The notes under the pieces are model-generated. The model was not told the DNA's origin, did not search any database, and saw nothing but the letters and a program-made list of their open reading frames with translations. From Siphonodentalium dalli (lineage: Eukaryota > Mollusca > Scaphopoda > Gadilida > Siphonodentaliidae), in NCBI GenBank assembly GCA_032622095.1, contig CP136066.1, positions 11,617,784 to 11,681,783 of the forward strand: a stretch of DNA of 64,000 nt. The letters run 5' to 3'. Shown here piece by piece: positions 22,545 through 35,267 of this stretch (its first letter is position 1; each line of letters begins with the position of its first letter). The position numbers and the translations under genes are program-made.

Positions 22545-22678
22545 ACAGGGTAAAAAAATCCCGACACGTTTACGACTGGATTTTATATGGCGGGTCAATG
22601 CCAAAGCCATTTGCTGAAGGAAACTGGGCCATGGCAAAGGGTTGCGGTAGCATATTTCTGATGGTCAAACTATCTGAA

Positions 22679-23078
22679 TTAACCCTTTACCCAACAGAAG
22701 GGCCCTGTGCCAATGCATTCTCTTATATATGCAAGTCGACCATAGGTCGCCTCGCATATATAAGAGAATGCATTGGCTTAACACATTAAAAATTATAAAA
22801 TTGTTAAAGAATGTAAGAAAAAATGGTAAAAAGTGTTAAAAAAAGATTTTGTTTAGGCCAATGCATTCTCTTATATATGCGAGGCGACCTATGGTCGACT
22901 CGCATATATAAGAGAATGCATTGGCACAGGGCATAACTGTAACTATCACAATGTGGTCAAGGAGCCGGTTCCAATGATATCCATATTTGTATGGTTTTAT
23001 TGAGACAGACCGAAGATATTTTAGGCTGTTGAAGCTTTATTTGGCCGGTTTTGGCCGGTTTGTTGGGTAAAGGATTAA
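22679..23078 (+). mobile_element. Family A MITE, copy A2
   Basis: TTAA-bounded, 400 bp. The termini match A1 except one change in the right repeat (GGGTAAAGGA). Both hairpins are present. Confidence 0.85.
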
Positions 23079-23326
23079 GAGCACTGCAGACATACCACTC
23101 AAGAACAGAATACACTAATTGTACTCACCCAAAAGACTAACTATTGACGATAATATTTCCAGACTTGTGTTAATTCTTGGCAGCCGGGTGAGTGACCACT
23201 TTCTTTGTCATTTCTGCCAACACTTTGCACATCCCTTTCAAATACCCCTACTATTTCAATACCTTTTCACGGTTTACGTTTTATGGACATTCATCCTGTG
23301 ATTTTACAACTAAATGTTTTGACCCA

Positions 23327-23597
23327 CAGCCTATGATAATTGGGCATCGAAAGAAATCAACCCATTTCTCCCATCCCGCACTCCAGAGTCCATTTAAAAA
23401 CTTATTGTAAATGCACATTACTTCAACAGCTCCATTTATCACCACAACTGGTTAAATACTGCAGCCTATGATAATTGGGCATCAAAAGAAATCAACCCAT
23501 TTCTCCCATCCCGCACTCCAGAGTCCATTTAAAAACTTATTGTAAATGCACATTACTTCAACAACTCCATTTATCACCACAACTGGTTAAATACTGC
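23327..23597. repeat. 135-bp tandem duplication, two copies
   Basis: Positions 23327-23461 and 23462-23597 are nearly identical, starting CAGCCTATGATAATTGGGCA. The next stretch to 23820 shows nothing recognisable. Confidence 0.85.
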
Positions 23598-23820
23598 AAC
23601 CCCATTCGCATTGAAAAAATTTGCTATTCAATCTGCCTGTGTTTGTGCTAAAAACAAAGACATATATTGTGCCACCACAATATTCTTTGTAATTAATATT
23701 TCATAACATATTCATGTATACAAAATACTCATTAATACAATGATATAACAATTCCACAACATTCAACCACCAAAAATTAATCTGATAGCCAGACATACCG
23801 GGGTATTGCAATAATATACC

Positions 23821-24285
23821 TTAACCCTTTACCCAACAGAACGGCCCTGTGCCAATGCATTCTCTTATATATGCGAGTCGACCATAGGTCGCCTCGCATA
23901 TATAAGAGAATGCATTGGCTTAACACATATTAAAAATGATAAAATTGTCAAAGAATGTAGAAAAATATTATAAAAATTGTTAAAAAATGTAAGAAAAAAT
24001 TGTAAAATTGTTAAAGAATGTAAGAAAAAATGGTAAAAAGTGTTAAAAAAATATTTTTTTTAGGCCAATGCATTCTCTTATATATGCGAGGCGACCTATG
24101 GTCGACTCGCATATATAAGAGAATGCATTGGCACAGGGCATAACTGTAACCATCACAATGTGGTCGATGAACCGGTTCCAATGATATCCATATTTGTATG
24201 GTGTTATTGAGACAGACCGAAGATATTTTAGGCTGTTGAAGCTTTATTTGGGCGTTTTTGGCCGGTTTGTTGGGTAAAGGGTTAA
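23821..24285 (+). mobile_element. Family A MITE, copy A3 (lengthened linker)
   Basis: TTAA-bounded with full termini. The AT-rich linker between the hairpins is longer than in A1, with extra AAAATTGTTAAAGAATGTAA-type units. Confidence 0.85.
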
Positions 24286-24330
24286 ATACAAGATAACAAA
24301 CTATTCTCCATTATATGCTCTTTATTAAAT

Positions 24331-24603
24331 CACAACATATACCGCCCCATCCACAACACAGCTACACCTTGCGATAAGAAACCATCACAACATATACCGC
24401 CCCATCCACAACACAGCTACACCATGCAATAAGAAACCATCACAACATATACCGCCCCATCCACAACACAGCTACACCTTGCGATAAGAAACCATCACAA
24501 CATATACCGCCCCATCCACAACACAGCTACACCATGCGATAAGAAACCATCACAACATATACCGCCCCATCCACAACACAGCTACACCATGCGATAAGAA
24601 ACC
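24331..24603. repeat. 55-bp minisatellite, five units
   Basis: Unit CACAACATATACCGCCCCAT then CCACAACACAGCTACACC and TTGCGATAAGAAACCAT. Units are almost identical (CCTTGC/CCATGC variants). Confidence 0.9.
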
Positions 24604-24655
24604 AATATAATTATCTCAAACAACAAACGCTCTTCATTTAAGCCATCGCATTACG

Positions 24656-25056
24656 GTAACCCTTCACCCAACAAACCGGCCAAAACCGGCCAAATAAAGC
24701 TTCAACAGCCTAAAATATCTTCGGTCTGTCTCAATAGAACCATACAAATATGGATATCATTGGAACCGGCTCCTTGACCACATTGTGATAGTTACAGTTA
24801 TGCCCTGTGCCAATTCATTCTCTTATATATGCGAGTTGACCATAGGTCGCCTCGCATATATAAGAGAATGCATTGGCCTAAAAAAATCCTTTTTTTAACA
24901 CTTTTTACCATTTTTTTCTTACATTCTTTAACAATTTTATAATTTTTAATGTGTTAAGCCAATGCATTCTCTTATATATGCGAGGCGACCTATGGTCAAC
25001 TCGCATATATAAGAGAATGCATTGGCACAGGGCCCTTCTGTTGGGTAAAGGGTTAA
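24656..25056 (-). mobile_element. Family A MITE, copy A4 (reverse orientation)
   Basis: The left end CCCTTCACCCAACA follows GTAA, a one-base decay of TTAA. The right end TGTTGGGTAAAGGG is followed by TTAA. The interior is the reverse complement of A1. Confidence 0.85.
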
Positions 25057-25117
25057 CACAACCAACATGCAAACTGGACACAACTAACATGTGAACTGGA
25101 CTTTAATGTCTTAAACA

Positions 25118-25470
25118 ATGTTCCACACGATGTGCAACATATACACACATGCCATTCACACGATGTGCAACATATACACACATGCCATTCACACGATGTG
25201 CAACATATACACACATGCCATTCACACGATGTGCAACATATACACACATGCCATTCACACGATGTGCAACATATACACACATGCCATTCACACGATGTGC
25301 AACATATACACACATGCCATTCACAGGCAATAAAACATACACACATGCAACATATACACACATGCAACATATACACACATGCAACATATACACACATGCA
25401 ACATATACACACATGCAACATATACACACATATACACACATATACACACATGCCATTCACAGGCAATAAA
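25118..25470. repeat. 33-bp and 17-bp minisatellite
   Basis: Six units of CATTCACACGATGTGCAACA plus TATACACACATGC, then about six shortened units AACATATACACACATGC. The array is free of stops in several frames of both strands, which creates spurious Cys/His-rich frames. Confidence 0.95.
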
Positions 25471-26795
25471 ACAGCCCTCTTAAAATTCAATAAGCGTAAC
25501 TAATTTGAAACAAAAAATTAAATAAATACAAATTATTTCTGTTAAAAAATTATTAAAATTGTAAAAAATTGTTAGGCCAATGCATTCTCTTATATATCCG
25601 AGGCGACCTATGGTCGACTTGCATATATAAGAGAATGCATTGGCACAGGGTAAATAAATCCCGACTTACGACTGGATTTGATATGGCGGGTCACATATAT
25701 TAGAAGCCCCAATTGAAACCAGAACTTAATATGTGAAAACCCATGTTTATAATCAGTCAACAATTATTGACCCATGTACCTAAACACACTGTTTATAATC
25801 AGTCAACAATTATTGACCCACGTGCCTAAACACACTGTTTATAATCAGTCAATAATTATTGACCCATGTGCCTAAACACACTGTTTATAATCAGTCAACA
25901 ATTATGGACCCATGTGCCTAAACACACTGTTTATAATCAGTCAACAATTATGGACCCACGTGCCTAAACACACTGTTTATAATCAGTCAACAATTATTGA
26001 CCCATGTGCCTAAACATACTGTTTATAATCAGTAAACAATTATGGACCCACGTGCCTAAACACAGTTTATAATCAGTCAATAATTATTGACCCACGTGCC
26101 TAAACACACTGTTTATAATCAGTCAACAATTATTGACCCATGTGCCTAAACACACTGTTTATAATCAGTCAACAATTATTGACCCATGTGCCTAAACACA
26201 CTGTTTATAATCAGTCAATAATTATTGACCCATGTTCCTAAACACACTGTTTATAATCAGTCAACAATTATTGACCCATGTGCCTAAACACATTGTTTAT
26301 AATCATTCAACAATTATTGACCCCATGTGCCTAAACACAGTTTATAATCAGTCAACAATTATTGACCCATGTGCCTAAACACACTGTTCATAATCAGTCA
26401 ACAATTATTGACCCATGTGCCTAAACACACTGTTTATAATCAGTCAACAATTATTGACCCATGTGCCTAAACACACTGTTTTTCATCATAAGACAAAAAT
26501 CCTTAGCTGTTATCATTACCATTGCTCCTTAGCGGACAACAATTCCAATTTGCCACCAACTTAGCAATTTATAGATTTTCCCCTTATAAAAAGATAAATT
26601 CTTACAATTTAACATCTCAACTTTTACCAATTTTAAAACCTTCCTCTTTCCAAAATAACAGGAATTTTTTGATTCGCTTCAGACCCAAATCTCGCTATCA
26701 ATGGCTATCCCTACAATCACATTGCCACCGCGTCATAGTGATATTAACAAACATAACCATTAAATAACACATATCTTCCCTACTATCATTTACAG
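25452..26795. repeat. 1.34-kb direct duplication, first copy
   Basis: It begins GCCATTCACAGGCAATAAAA, contains a hairpin core (about 25574-25642, with changes CCGAGG and GACTTG), an array of about 16 46-bp units (TGTTTATAATCAGTCAACAA plus TTATTGACCCATGTGCCTAA, 25722-26483), and ends in a unique tail with CCTTAGCTGTTATCATTACC. The second copy follows directly. Confidence 0.9.
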
Positions 26796-28090
26796 GCCAT
26801 TCACAGGCAATAAAACAGCCCTCTTAAAATTCAATAAGCGTAACTAATTTGAAACAAAAAATTAAATAAATACAAATTATTTCTGTTAAAAAATTATTAA
26901 AATTGTAAAAAATTGTTAGGCCAATGCATTCTCTTATATATCCGAGGCGACCTATGGTCGACTTGCATATATAAGAGAATGCATTGGCACAGGGTAAATA
27001 AATCCCGACTTACGACTGGATTTGATATGGCGGGTCACATATATTAGAAGCCCCAATTGAAACCAGAACTTAATATGTGAAAACCCATGTTTATAATCAG
27101 TCAACAATTATTGACCCATGTGCCTAAACACACTGTTTATAATCAGTCAACAATTATTGACCCACGTGCCTAAACACACTGTTTATAATCAGTCAATAAT
27201 TATTGACCCATGTGCCTAAACACACTGTTTATAATCAGTCAACAATTATGGACCCATGCGCCTAAACACACTGTTTATAATCAGTCAACAATTATGGACC
27301 CACGTGCCTAAACACACTGTTTATAATCAGTCAACAATTATTGACCCATGTGCCTAAACACACTGTTTATAATCAGTCAATAATTATTGACCCACGGGCC
27401 TAAACACACTGTTTATAATCAGTCAACAATTATTGACCCATGTGCCTAAACACACTGTTTATAATCAGTCAACAATTATTGACCCATGTGCCTAAACACA
27501 CTGTTTATAATCAGTCAATAATTATTGACCCATGTTCCTAAACACACTGTTTATAATCAGTCAACAATTATTGACCCATGTGCCTAAACACATTGTTTAT
27601 AATCATTCAACAATTATTGACCCCATGTGCCTAAACACAGTTTATAATCAGTCAACAATTATTGACCCATGTGCCTAAACACTGTTTATAATCAGTCAAC
27701 AATTATTGACCCATGTGCCTAAACACACTGTTTATAATCAGTCAACAATTATTGACCCATGTGCCTAAACACACTGTTTTTCATCATAAGACAAAAATCC
27801 TTAGCTGTTATCATTACCATTGCTCCTTAGCGGACAACAATTCCAATTTGCCACCAACTTAGCAATTTATAGATTTTCCCCTTATAAAAAGATAAATTCT
27901 TACAATTTAACATCTCAACTTTTACCAATTTTTAAACCTTCCTCTTTCCAAAATAACAGGAATTTTTGATTCGCTTCAGACCCAAATCTCGCTATCAATG
28001 GCTATCCCTACAATCACATTGCCACCGCGTCATAGTGATATTAACAAACATAACCATTAAATAACACATATCTTCCCTACTATCATTTAC
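26796..28090. repeat. 1.3-kb direct duplication, second copy
   Basis: It matches 25452-26795 throughout, including the variant hairpin and the order of unit variants in the 46-bp array (27086-27778). The first copy has one extra or unequal unit and small indels, which explains the length difference. Near-identity points to a recent event. Confidence 0.9.
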
Positions 28091-28171
28091 CAGCTGTTTA
28101 TGCTCAACTCAATGCTGCCTATAGCATATCAACCTACACTTTAAACTCTAAATTACTTGATATCCATTACT

Positions 28172-28275
28172 TACAGTAATGCTCTAAATAATCACTCCTT
28201 AACCACAGCAGAATTATGAGTAACTTTTCAGGATTTAGTCGGAAATATGGCTTGTTGCCATTCACCGGAAAGCTC
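28172..28275 (+). mobile_element. Family D element, left half only (D3)
   Basis: TACAGTAATGCTCTAAATAA through CCATTCACCGGAAAGCTCTC; the sequence then departs from the family at the hairpin tip, so one arm is missing. Confidence 0.75.
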
Positions 28276-28518
28276 TCCTTATTATTCACAGACTTTGTTA
28301 TTATATTTCTCTAATCATTATCAGAAAATTATCATTTCATATGGAACCTCTCTTTATTTTCACCGATTTTGCGATCAGCCAGAGATATTCTTTCAAATAT
28401 CACTTTTCACATTACATGTATTGCAAGAAGTTACAAGTATGAAGTCCTTCTCCCACCTGCAGAGAAAAACCTCGGCATCCGGATTCATCTAAACCCATCT
28501 AAGTCACTTGTTACCCAT

Positions 28519-28735
28519 TACAGTAACGCTCTAATTAATCGACCTCTTAACCACAGCATAATTATGGGTAACTTTTCAGGATTTAGTCGGAAATATGGCT
28601 TGTTGCCATTCAACGGAAAGCTCTCGACGAGAGCTTTCCGATGAATGGCAACAAGCCATATTTCCGACTAAATCCTGAAAAGTTACCCATAATTCTGCTG
28701 TGGTTAAGAGGTCGACTAATTAGAGCATTACTGTA
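28519..28735. mobile_element. Family D fold-back MITE, D4
   Basis: Complete TA-bounded palindrome, tip CTCTCGACGAGAG. The 60 bases before it (28458-28518) recur, inverted, directly after copy D8 at 44751-44812. The 28740-29550 stretch beyond shows no gene; a short GATAA run is at about 29043-29070. Confidence 0.85.
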
Positions 28736-29559
28736 GCTCAGGTCAAAATCACTACCGTCGTCATGACAACTCATTGCAAGAAAGGCACATAGTGAACATA
28801 TTCACCCAACTCTCACATGCAGACACTCATCAGTTTGTTCCACCAGGACTAATGGAATACAAACGATATAATTCGTCCCCATACAGGAACAAAATATCAC
28901 GCCAGGAACACATACTTAAATGACTCATCACACATGGGTTCAATAAGACTAAATGAGGCCACATTCATGTCTAATATTAATAAGATTGAAATCTATTAAC
29001 TGATGCCAATTATATCGGCTTTAATTGATATGCCATATGTCAAATAAGATAGATAAGATAAGATAAGATAAGTTTAATTGACAAAACATCCGTATAAGGA
29101 CAGTATGCAAACATAATAACATATAGTTGTACGTTGTACATTGAACAATATAATAAATGATATAATAGATGGTAATATATAACCTCAGTATATGCACGCT
29201 CCTAATTTATCAAATCATACCTTATAGCCATTACTTCATCACATCATTTCTATAAGGGGCATATTTCTACCCCACCTATCGTGACTGCAAAACATCAGAA
29301 CAGCTGCATAAAACAATGCTATCATGATATGACACGGACACAAACATAATCTGGCCCACCGATCACTATTAATTGGACACATCAATCAAAGTCGCTCTCA
29401 CCTGTCTTGAAACATATTAATGAACATGCCACGTGCATCGTCTCATAAACATGCCACACTCAAATTAAACATTTTAATTTGACCCCAATCCTCTCATTTC
29501 TTAATCTTTGCAAATATTAACTACATGTATGTAGACAGCAATGGTGAAGAAGAACGGTC

Positions 29560-29985
29560 ATTCACCATAATTTTTATGTGTACCCATACCATAGTATGGT
29601 ACACATACTAGTAGTGTCGACGTCTGGATTGACCACTCCTCGTTTGTCCGTCCGTCTGTATGTCTGCCCGTAGACACTTTACGTGTAATGCGATAACTCA
29701 TTTTTCCAATTTGATTCAAACTTAAATCTCCATAATTTGTCCAATTTGATTCAAACTTAAATCTCCATAATTTGTCCAATTGGTTTCAAAATTAAATCTT
29801 CATCATTTGTCCAATTGGTTTCAAACTTAAATCTTCATAAATCTGTCCAATTGGTTTCAAACTTAAATCTCCATAATTTGTCCAATTTGATTCAAACTTA
29901 AATCTCCATAATTTGTCCAATTGGTTTCAAACTTAAATCTCCATAATTTGTCCAATCGCTTTCAAGCTTAAATCTTCTTCATTTC
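29560..29985. repeat. Dispersed repeat with ~31-bp internal tandem units
   Basis: Starts near a TGTACCATA/TATGGTACA hairpin, then GTTTGTCCGTCCGTCTGTAT, then about eight units of TTTGTCCAATTTGATTCAAA plus CTTAAATCTCCATAA. Such modules are common repeats in marine invertebrates; no family assigned. Confidence 0.7.
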
Positions 29986-30198
29986 TATCTCTTTATTTAG
30001 GTAACTCAATTTCTGAAGAGCTAACGCCAGCAAAAATTCCTTGGTGCCAAGTGCAGATATAACTCCAGCAAAAATTCTTTGGTGCCATAATGAAGCGCTA
30101 ACACCAACAATAATTCCTTGGTGCTAGAATGGAGCTGAAGGAGGTATCAACATTATCACTTCTCTGAGAGGCAACATCATATCATCTCTTTACTCCTA

Positions 30199-30415
30199 TA
30201 CAGTAATGCCCTAAGTAATCGACTCCTTAACCACAGCTGAATTATGGGTAACTTTTCAGGATTTAGTCGGAAATATGGCTTGTTGCCATTCATCGGAAAG
30301 CTCTCGGGGAGAGCTTTCCGATGAATGGCAACAAGCCATATTTCCGACTAAATCCTGAAAAGTTACCCATAATTCTGCTGTGGTTAAGGAGTCGATTATT
30401 TAGGGCATTACTGTA
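30199..30415. mobile_element. Family D fold-back MITE, D5
   Basis: TA-bounded palindrome with long arms and the tip CTCTCGGGGAGAG; complete and nearly identical to D4. Confidence 0.85.
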
Positions 30416-30435
30416 GCTCAGATATTTAGAGCATA

Positions 30436-30618
30436 GTAAGGCAAAAAATAAACATTTGAGTCTCAGACATTTTTTTTCTGAATAAATACTTTTTTTTAAT
30501 TTTATTTTTCCATTTTTTGTCATAATATCAAAAATAAAAAATAAAACGTCCAATGCGGGCCATTTATTTCAATGCGACAGTGTCTGAGAGTCAAATAATA
30601 TTTTTTATTTGGCCTAAG
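30436..30618. mobile_element. Family J-like short TIR element
   Basis: The left end AAGGCAAAAAATAAACATTT then GAGTCTCAGAC is mirrored by GTCTGAGAGTC then AAATAATATTTTTTATTTGG at the right. It shares the poly-A GGCC terminus with the element at 19657. Confidence 0.55.
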
Positions 30619-30857
30619 TAGGTCAAAGATGATGACAGTGCGAGTGCATCACATGTACCCTCGTCTCTGCTAGTATGCTCTACTAATGTAACATACAGGT
30701 AAGCTGAGTTTTATATGGGTGACTGCTTGATTATGTTTACCGTATTTCTTCAATGGTGGTTATGTTTTCAAATTTTTTAAAGTCATTGTTTAATTCTTAT
30801 ATGATCTCAGTCATAATACAAGGTTTCCAGTTTGACAATTTTCCAATGTTTAGCGCA

Positions 30858-31288
30858 CAAGCCTGAGTTTAGTGTGCATGTCATTTGCAGAATGAGGTCC
30901 CCAGAAGGTGAATTTAGTGACGCTATGCAGCATAGTGGGCTAGATCACCAAATTCACCCTCTGGGGACCTCATTCTGCATGACCTCATTCTGCTATGGGA
31001 GACATAGACTCAGATTGAGGTTCCCAAATATTGAATATTGTGATGTACACGCATTGGGAACCTTGATTATGCGATGTGTCGTCTGCCAATTTAGGGATAT
31101 AGAAAAATTAACCTAAAAAAGAAATAGAACAAATGTGAAGAAATTTCTATAGAAGATGAAGCCTTAGCAGAATGAGGTCCCCAGAGGGTTAATTTAGTGA
31201 TGCTAGCCAGCTCTGCAGGATAGCATCACTAAATTCACCCTCTGGGGACCTCATTCTGCAAATGACAGGCACACTAAACTCAGGCTTG
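30858..31288. mobile_element. Family E hAT-like MITE, E4 (complete)
   Basis: 431 bp, with termini CAAGCCTGAGTTTAGTGTG and CACACTAAACTCAGGCTTG. Flanks TTAGCGCA (30850-30857) and TTAGTGCA (31289-31296) form an 8-bp duplication with one mismatch. Each end holds a nested palindrome around GAGGTCCCCAGAGGG. Non-coding. Confidence 0.85.
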
Positions 31289-31553
31289 TTAGTGCAACAA
31301 ATCAAAGATTATAATACTAAATACATGCAACACCAGTCCCTTTGAAAAGCTGATGAAAATCCTATCAGATGTACGTCTCTCGATTTCTCGATTATATATC
31401 ATTTCTATGACGATGCGGCATTCCGAACATGTCGTAATAAACCGTTTCCAAATATGGAGTGCATTCCTGGCGTAGTAAATGTGTGTGAGAATCGTAGTAT
31501 TTAGAAGTAGTTATAAATACAACAAGATGCGAAATAATAATCAGTGATTATTA

Positions 31554-31923
31554 TTAACCCTTTACCCAACAGAACGGCCCTGTGCCAATGCATTCTCTTA
31601 TATATGCGAGTCGACCATAGGTCGCCTCGCATATATAAGAGAATGCATTGGCTTAACACATTAAAAATTATAAAATTGTTAAAGAATGTAAGAAAAAATA
31701 GGCCAATGCATTCTCTTATATATGCGAGGCGACCTATGGTCGACTCGCATATATAAGAGAATGCATTGGCACAGGGCATAACTGTAACCATCACAATGTG
31801 GTCAATGAGCCGGTTCCAATGATATCCATATTTGTATGGTTTTATTGAGACAGACCCAAGATAATACAGGCTGTTGCAGCTTTATTTGGGCGTTTTTGGC
31901 CGGTTTGTTGGGTAAAGGGTTAA
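31554..31923 (+). mobile_element. Family A MITE, copy A5 (short linker)
   Basis: TTAA-bounded with full termini. The linker between hairpins has lost about 35 bases after AAGAATGTAAGAAAAAAT. Confidence 0.85.
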
Positions 31924-32178
31924 CTGATAAAAACTTGAAGTTGATGTCTCCTATATTGCGATGTCAGAGTATAATGAATTATGGATATATCGCCTGTATT
32001 CAGTTTTACAGCATTAGTTGTTTTTGACAATGCGTGGGAAAATTGTCAATATGTCATTGACCTCTGATCTGTGAAGTGATCTGTCATGTCATTAACCAAC
32101 GCAATCGTGCGCAATCTACGCCACTCTCCAATGAAATGGAGGGAATCCCATCAATTTTAATTCACATGTTTAGAGACG

Positions 32179-32610
32179 TACTCTTGGGCTCCAAATAAAC
32201 ATGCCCCCCCCTTGAACAGTGCTTATTTGGGTCTGCACATTTATTAATTTTGACTAATTTTTGAGGCTATGAAAATTGAAATCAACACAAACTCAAGATT
32301 TGTATATGATTCCGATATCAAAATGTTCAGCTTACCGGTATAACTTTATGCATGTACATGTATACTTATGGCATACATGTGAACATTTAAATATTGAATA
32401 AAACATCACATGACACATACTGTCTTTATTCCTATACTTGACCCACTAACTAGTACAATAAAAATACTTTGTTTAATCACAGTTAATATGTTGTTTTGCT
32501 CAGAGTTCCCCCTGCACTATTATTTGGGTCTGCACGTTTATTAACTTTCAACGAAATTTACCCCCTGCACTATTATTTGGGCCTGCACTTTTATTTGGAG
32601 CCCAACAGTA
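32179..32610. mobile_element. Family G TIR element, long copy
   Basis: TA-bounded. The left end CTCTTGGGCTCCAAATAAAC and right end TTTATTTGGAGCCCAACAG are inverted. The interior repeats TATTTGGGTCTGCAC in association with C-rich runs, as in the 1-1088 cluster. Confidence 0.65.
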
Positions 32611-32889
32611 CATCTGATAGGATTTTCGTCGGCTTTTCAAAGGGACTGATACCATACAAACTGTGATAAAACAACTCCACATTCTAGTAGACATCTCCTA
32701 GCAACTGTAATGTGCCGCCTATGACTGGCTGTGGAATCATACAGTTAGAGTTTACCAACCTGTTCTCACTCATGCTGGAAACCCTTGTTATCTACTGAAT
32801 TGATCACATTCTCACGGTTGCGTATATTAGAGTGCCCAGGGTCTACATGTAACAGTAAACTATATACAATTGTTGTTTCAATTACAGTA

Positions 32890-33540
32890 TTATTTAGGAG
32901 ATTCTGCCTATCCTAGTCAACATTTAGAAATCATGGATTTACTAATCAACGCTTCGTTATTTCTGGGTACTAAGTCAACATTTAGAGATCCCGGGTACAC
33001 TAATCAACATTTAGGGATCCTTGGTATATCAATCAACATTTAGATATCCTGGGTATTTTAATCAATACTTTGTATTTCTGGGTACTATCAACATTTAGAG
33101 ATCCCAGGTACACTAATCAACATTTCAAGATCCTGGATTTACTAATCGGTGCTTTGTAATTTCTGGATACTAAGTCAATATTTAGAGATCCTTGGTATAT
33201 TAATCAACATTTAGAAATCCTGGGTACACTAATAAATGCTTTGTAATTTCTGGGTACTCTAGTCAAAGGCCCTTTGAATATTCAATATTCGTTTTGCTAT
33301 TCGATTCGACCTCGACATTCAATTGAAATTCAATTTGACTTTGAAACAACGAATAGTAATTTAGATACTCCGAAAGTCATCGCAAACGCTCAGGACATCC
33401 TTGGTACCCTAATTAACACTTTGGACATCCTGGGTACCCTAATTAGCACTTTGGACATCCTGGGTACCCTAATTAACACTTTGGACATCGACATCCTGGG
33501 TACCATTATTAACATTTAGGAGATCCTGTGTACCCTAATG
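32890..33540. repeat. Degenerate minisatellite, ~28-bp units
   Basis: About 20 diverged units built on TCCTGGGTACACTAATCAAC plus ATTTAGAGA. An open frame after the acceptor-like CAATTACAG at 32879-32887 is a product of the repeat, not a convincing exon. Confidence 0.8.
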
Positions 33541-33571
33541 AATGGAACTATGTGAACGTTGTCAATTCAAC

Positions 33572-33788
33572 TACAGTAATGCCCTAAGTAATCGACTCCA
33601 TAACCACAGCAGAATTATGGGTAACTTTTCAGGATTTAGTCAGAAATATGGCTTGTTGCCATTCATCGGAAAGCTCTCGGGAAGAGCTTTCCGATGAATG
33701 GCAACAAGCCATATATCTGACTAAATCCTGAAACGTTACCCATAATTCTGCTGTGGTTATGGAGTCGATTACTTAGGGCATTACTGTA
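33572..33788. mobile_element. Family D fold-back MITE, D6
   Basis: TA-bounded palindrome with tip CTCTCGGGAAGAG. The following 33790-35260 stretch is without a gene. It holds only short repeats: CAACCAATCAAATATCACTG near 34090-34180, CAGGGTCCGTATCAACCAGG near 34880-34960, and GGTAACATAACTCTATATAT near 35115-35190. Confidence 0.85.
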
Positions 33789-35267
33789 CATATCATACCT
33801 CATCATGATGTAAACATGCACTAATTAATCATTAACTTTTTATTTAGTACTGTCAGTGCTGTAGAAGCGCTGAGGAATCAAACTAATTTGCTTCATATCA
33901 TTTTAGACCATGCAAAGTCAATTTCCCGTTCCTCAGGCCAAAACATTTTGTTTCTGGGGCACACGCCAACATAGCATTTCACCTCCCCATCGGCCAACTC
34001 CAAGTTTAATTACAGTTGACAATATTTTCCCTAATTTTCTGTTAAAGGTTTGTTGATAAGATTCCATGTGATCTGTTTTGTCCAATTCAACCAATCAAAT
34101 ATCACTGACATATATTTAATCACCCAATCAAATATCACTGACATATTTAATCAACCAATCAAGCATCACTGACATATTTTTAACTGAGATTGTTGTGGCT
34201 ATTCTTCACATTTTAACGTATGTTTGAACACAGTTACCAATACAGTAATGAATTGGAAATCTGAACCAGGAAATGGGTCTGCTTGATCTCATTTCAGTGC
34301 ATGTTTGTATAAAATAACATACCATAATTATTTCATACCGACTCAAATTTTCCCTGATATATTAATTTGTCCGGGATTCGGAGAATTTACTTGACATGGT
34401 CTTAATGCACATTTGTCCATATGTCCTCTATTTATTTATTGGTAAATGGTGATTTTATTTTATTATTTAAAAAGGAAATGTTCACTGTCATATAATTCTA
34501 GCAGTCTAAAATTGTCAGATTTTAAAGATATATAGAAAAAAACTAGGTAATTTCATATAAAGGACATAAATTTATGACGACAAGCATGTAACCAATTTTA
34601 CTCCAAAAACAATGAGTCCATATTTGTGCCGAAATATTTGGTAGTATTCTCAAACATTCTTACAGTTCTCCATAATCTCATGAAATATGTGTGTCATGAG
34701 CTTTTATAGGAAATATTACCTTGTATTTCTACATATTCTTTCCTGGCCGTGATGTTATATGTGTCATAGAGGCTTTGCACTGATGCAGTGAGAGAAGTCA
34801 GGACTGACAATTACTGTGATTCATAATATTTTAAATGCCCATTATAATATATACTTCTTTATGGACACAGGCTTTCATCAACCAGGGTCCGTATCAACCA
34901 GGGTCTGTATATTACAGTGCCCGTATCATCCAGGGTCCGTATCAACCAGGGTCTGTATCGGCCAGGCCAAACTTTTCATCTGACCTGCTTTTGTTTTTAA
35001 TATATTGTTCCAGATATCGAGAATGTTGTGATATTTCAGTTTCAGATTACACTGGTCTAATGCTGTGTATGAATTCATATACATTTTCTTGACCAAATAA
35101 ATCCGTATATATGGGTAAAATAACTCTGAATATAACTCCGTAAATGGGTAACATAACTCTATATATAACTCTCTATACGGGTAAAAGAGTATATTTTGAT
35201 TTTGATTTTATCCCAAGATTAAAATAAAATCTATTCTATTGAAGGCTTTAAAGGATTTCATGATGGA

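Noticed and set aside
25053-25503. Cys/His- or Cys/Tyr-rich frames on both strands, resembling metal-binding or toxin-like repeats
   Set aside because: They are read from the 33-bp and 17-bp minisatellite; both strands are open at once and there is no flanking gene structure.
32889-33030. Possible next exon of the CPES-like gene after CAATTACAG
   Set aside because: Phase 0 is open, but the sequence is the start of a degenerate minisatellite, has no good donor, and gives no hydrophobic segment expected for the family.
34871-35092. Possible terminal exon after GGACACAG, open to TGA at 35092
   Set aside because: It consists partly of CAGGGTCCGTATCAACC repeats, and the peptide does not look like a C-terminal membrane helix of this family.
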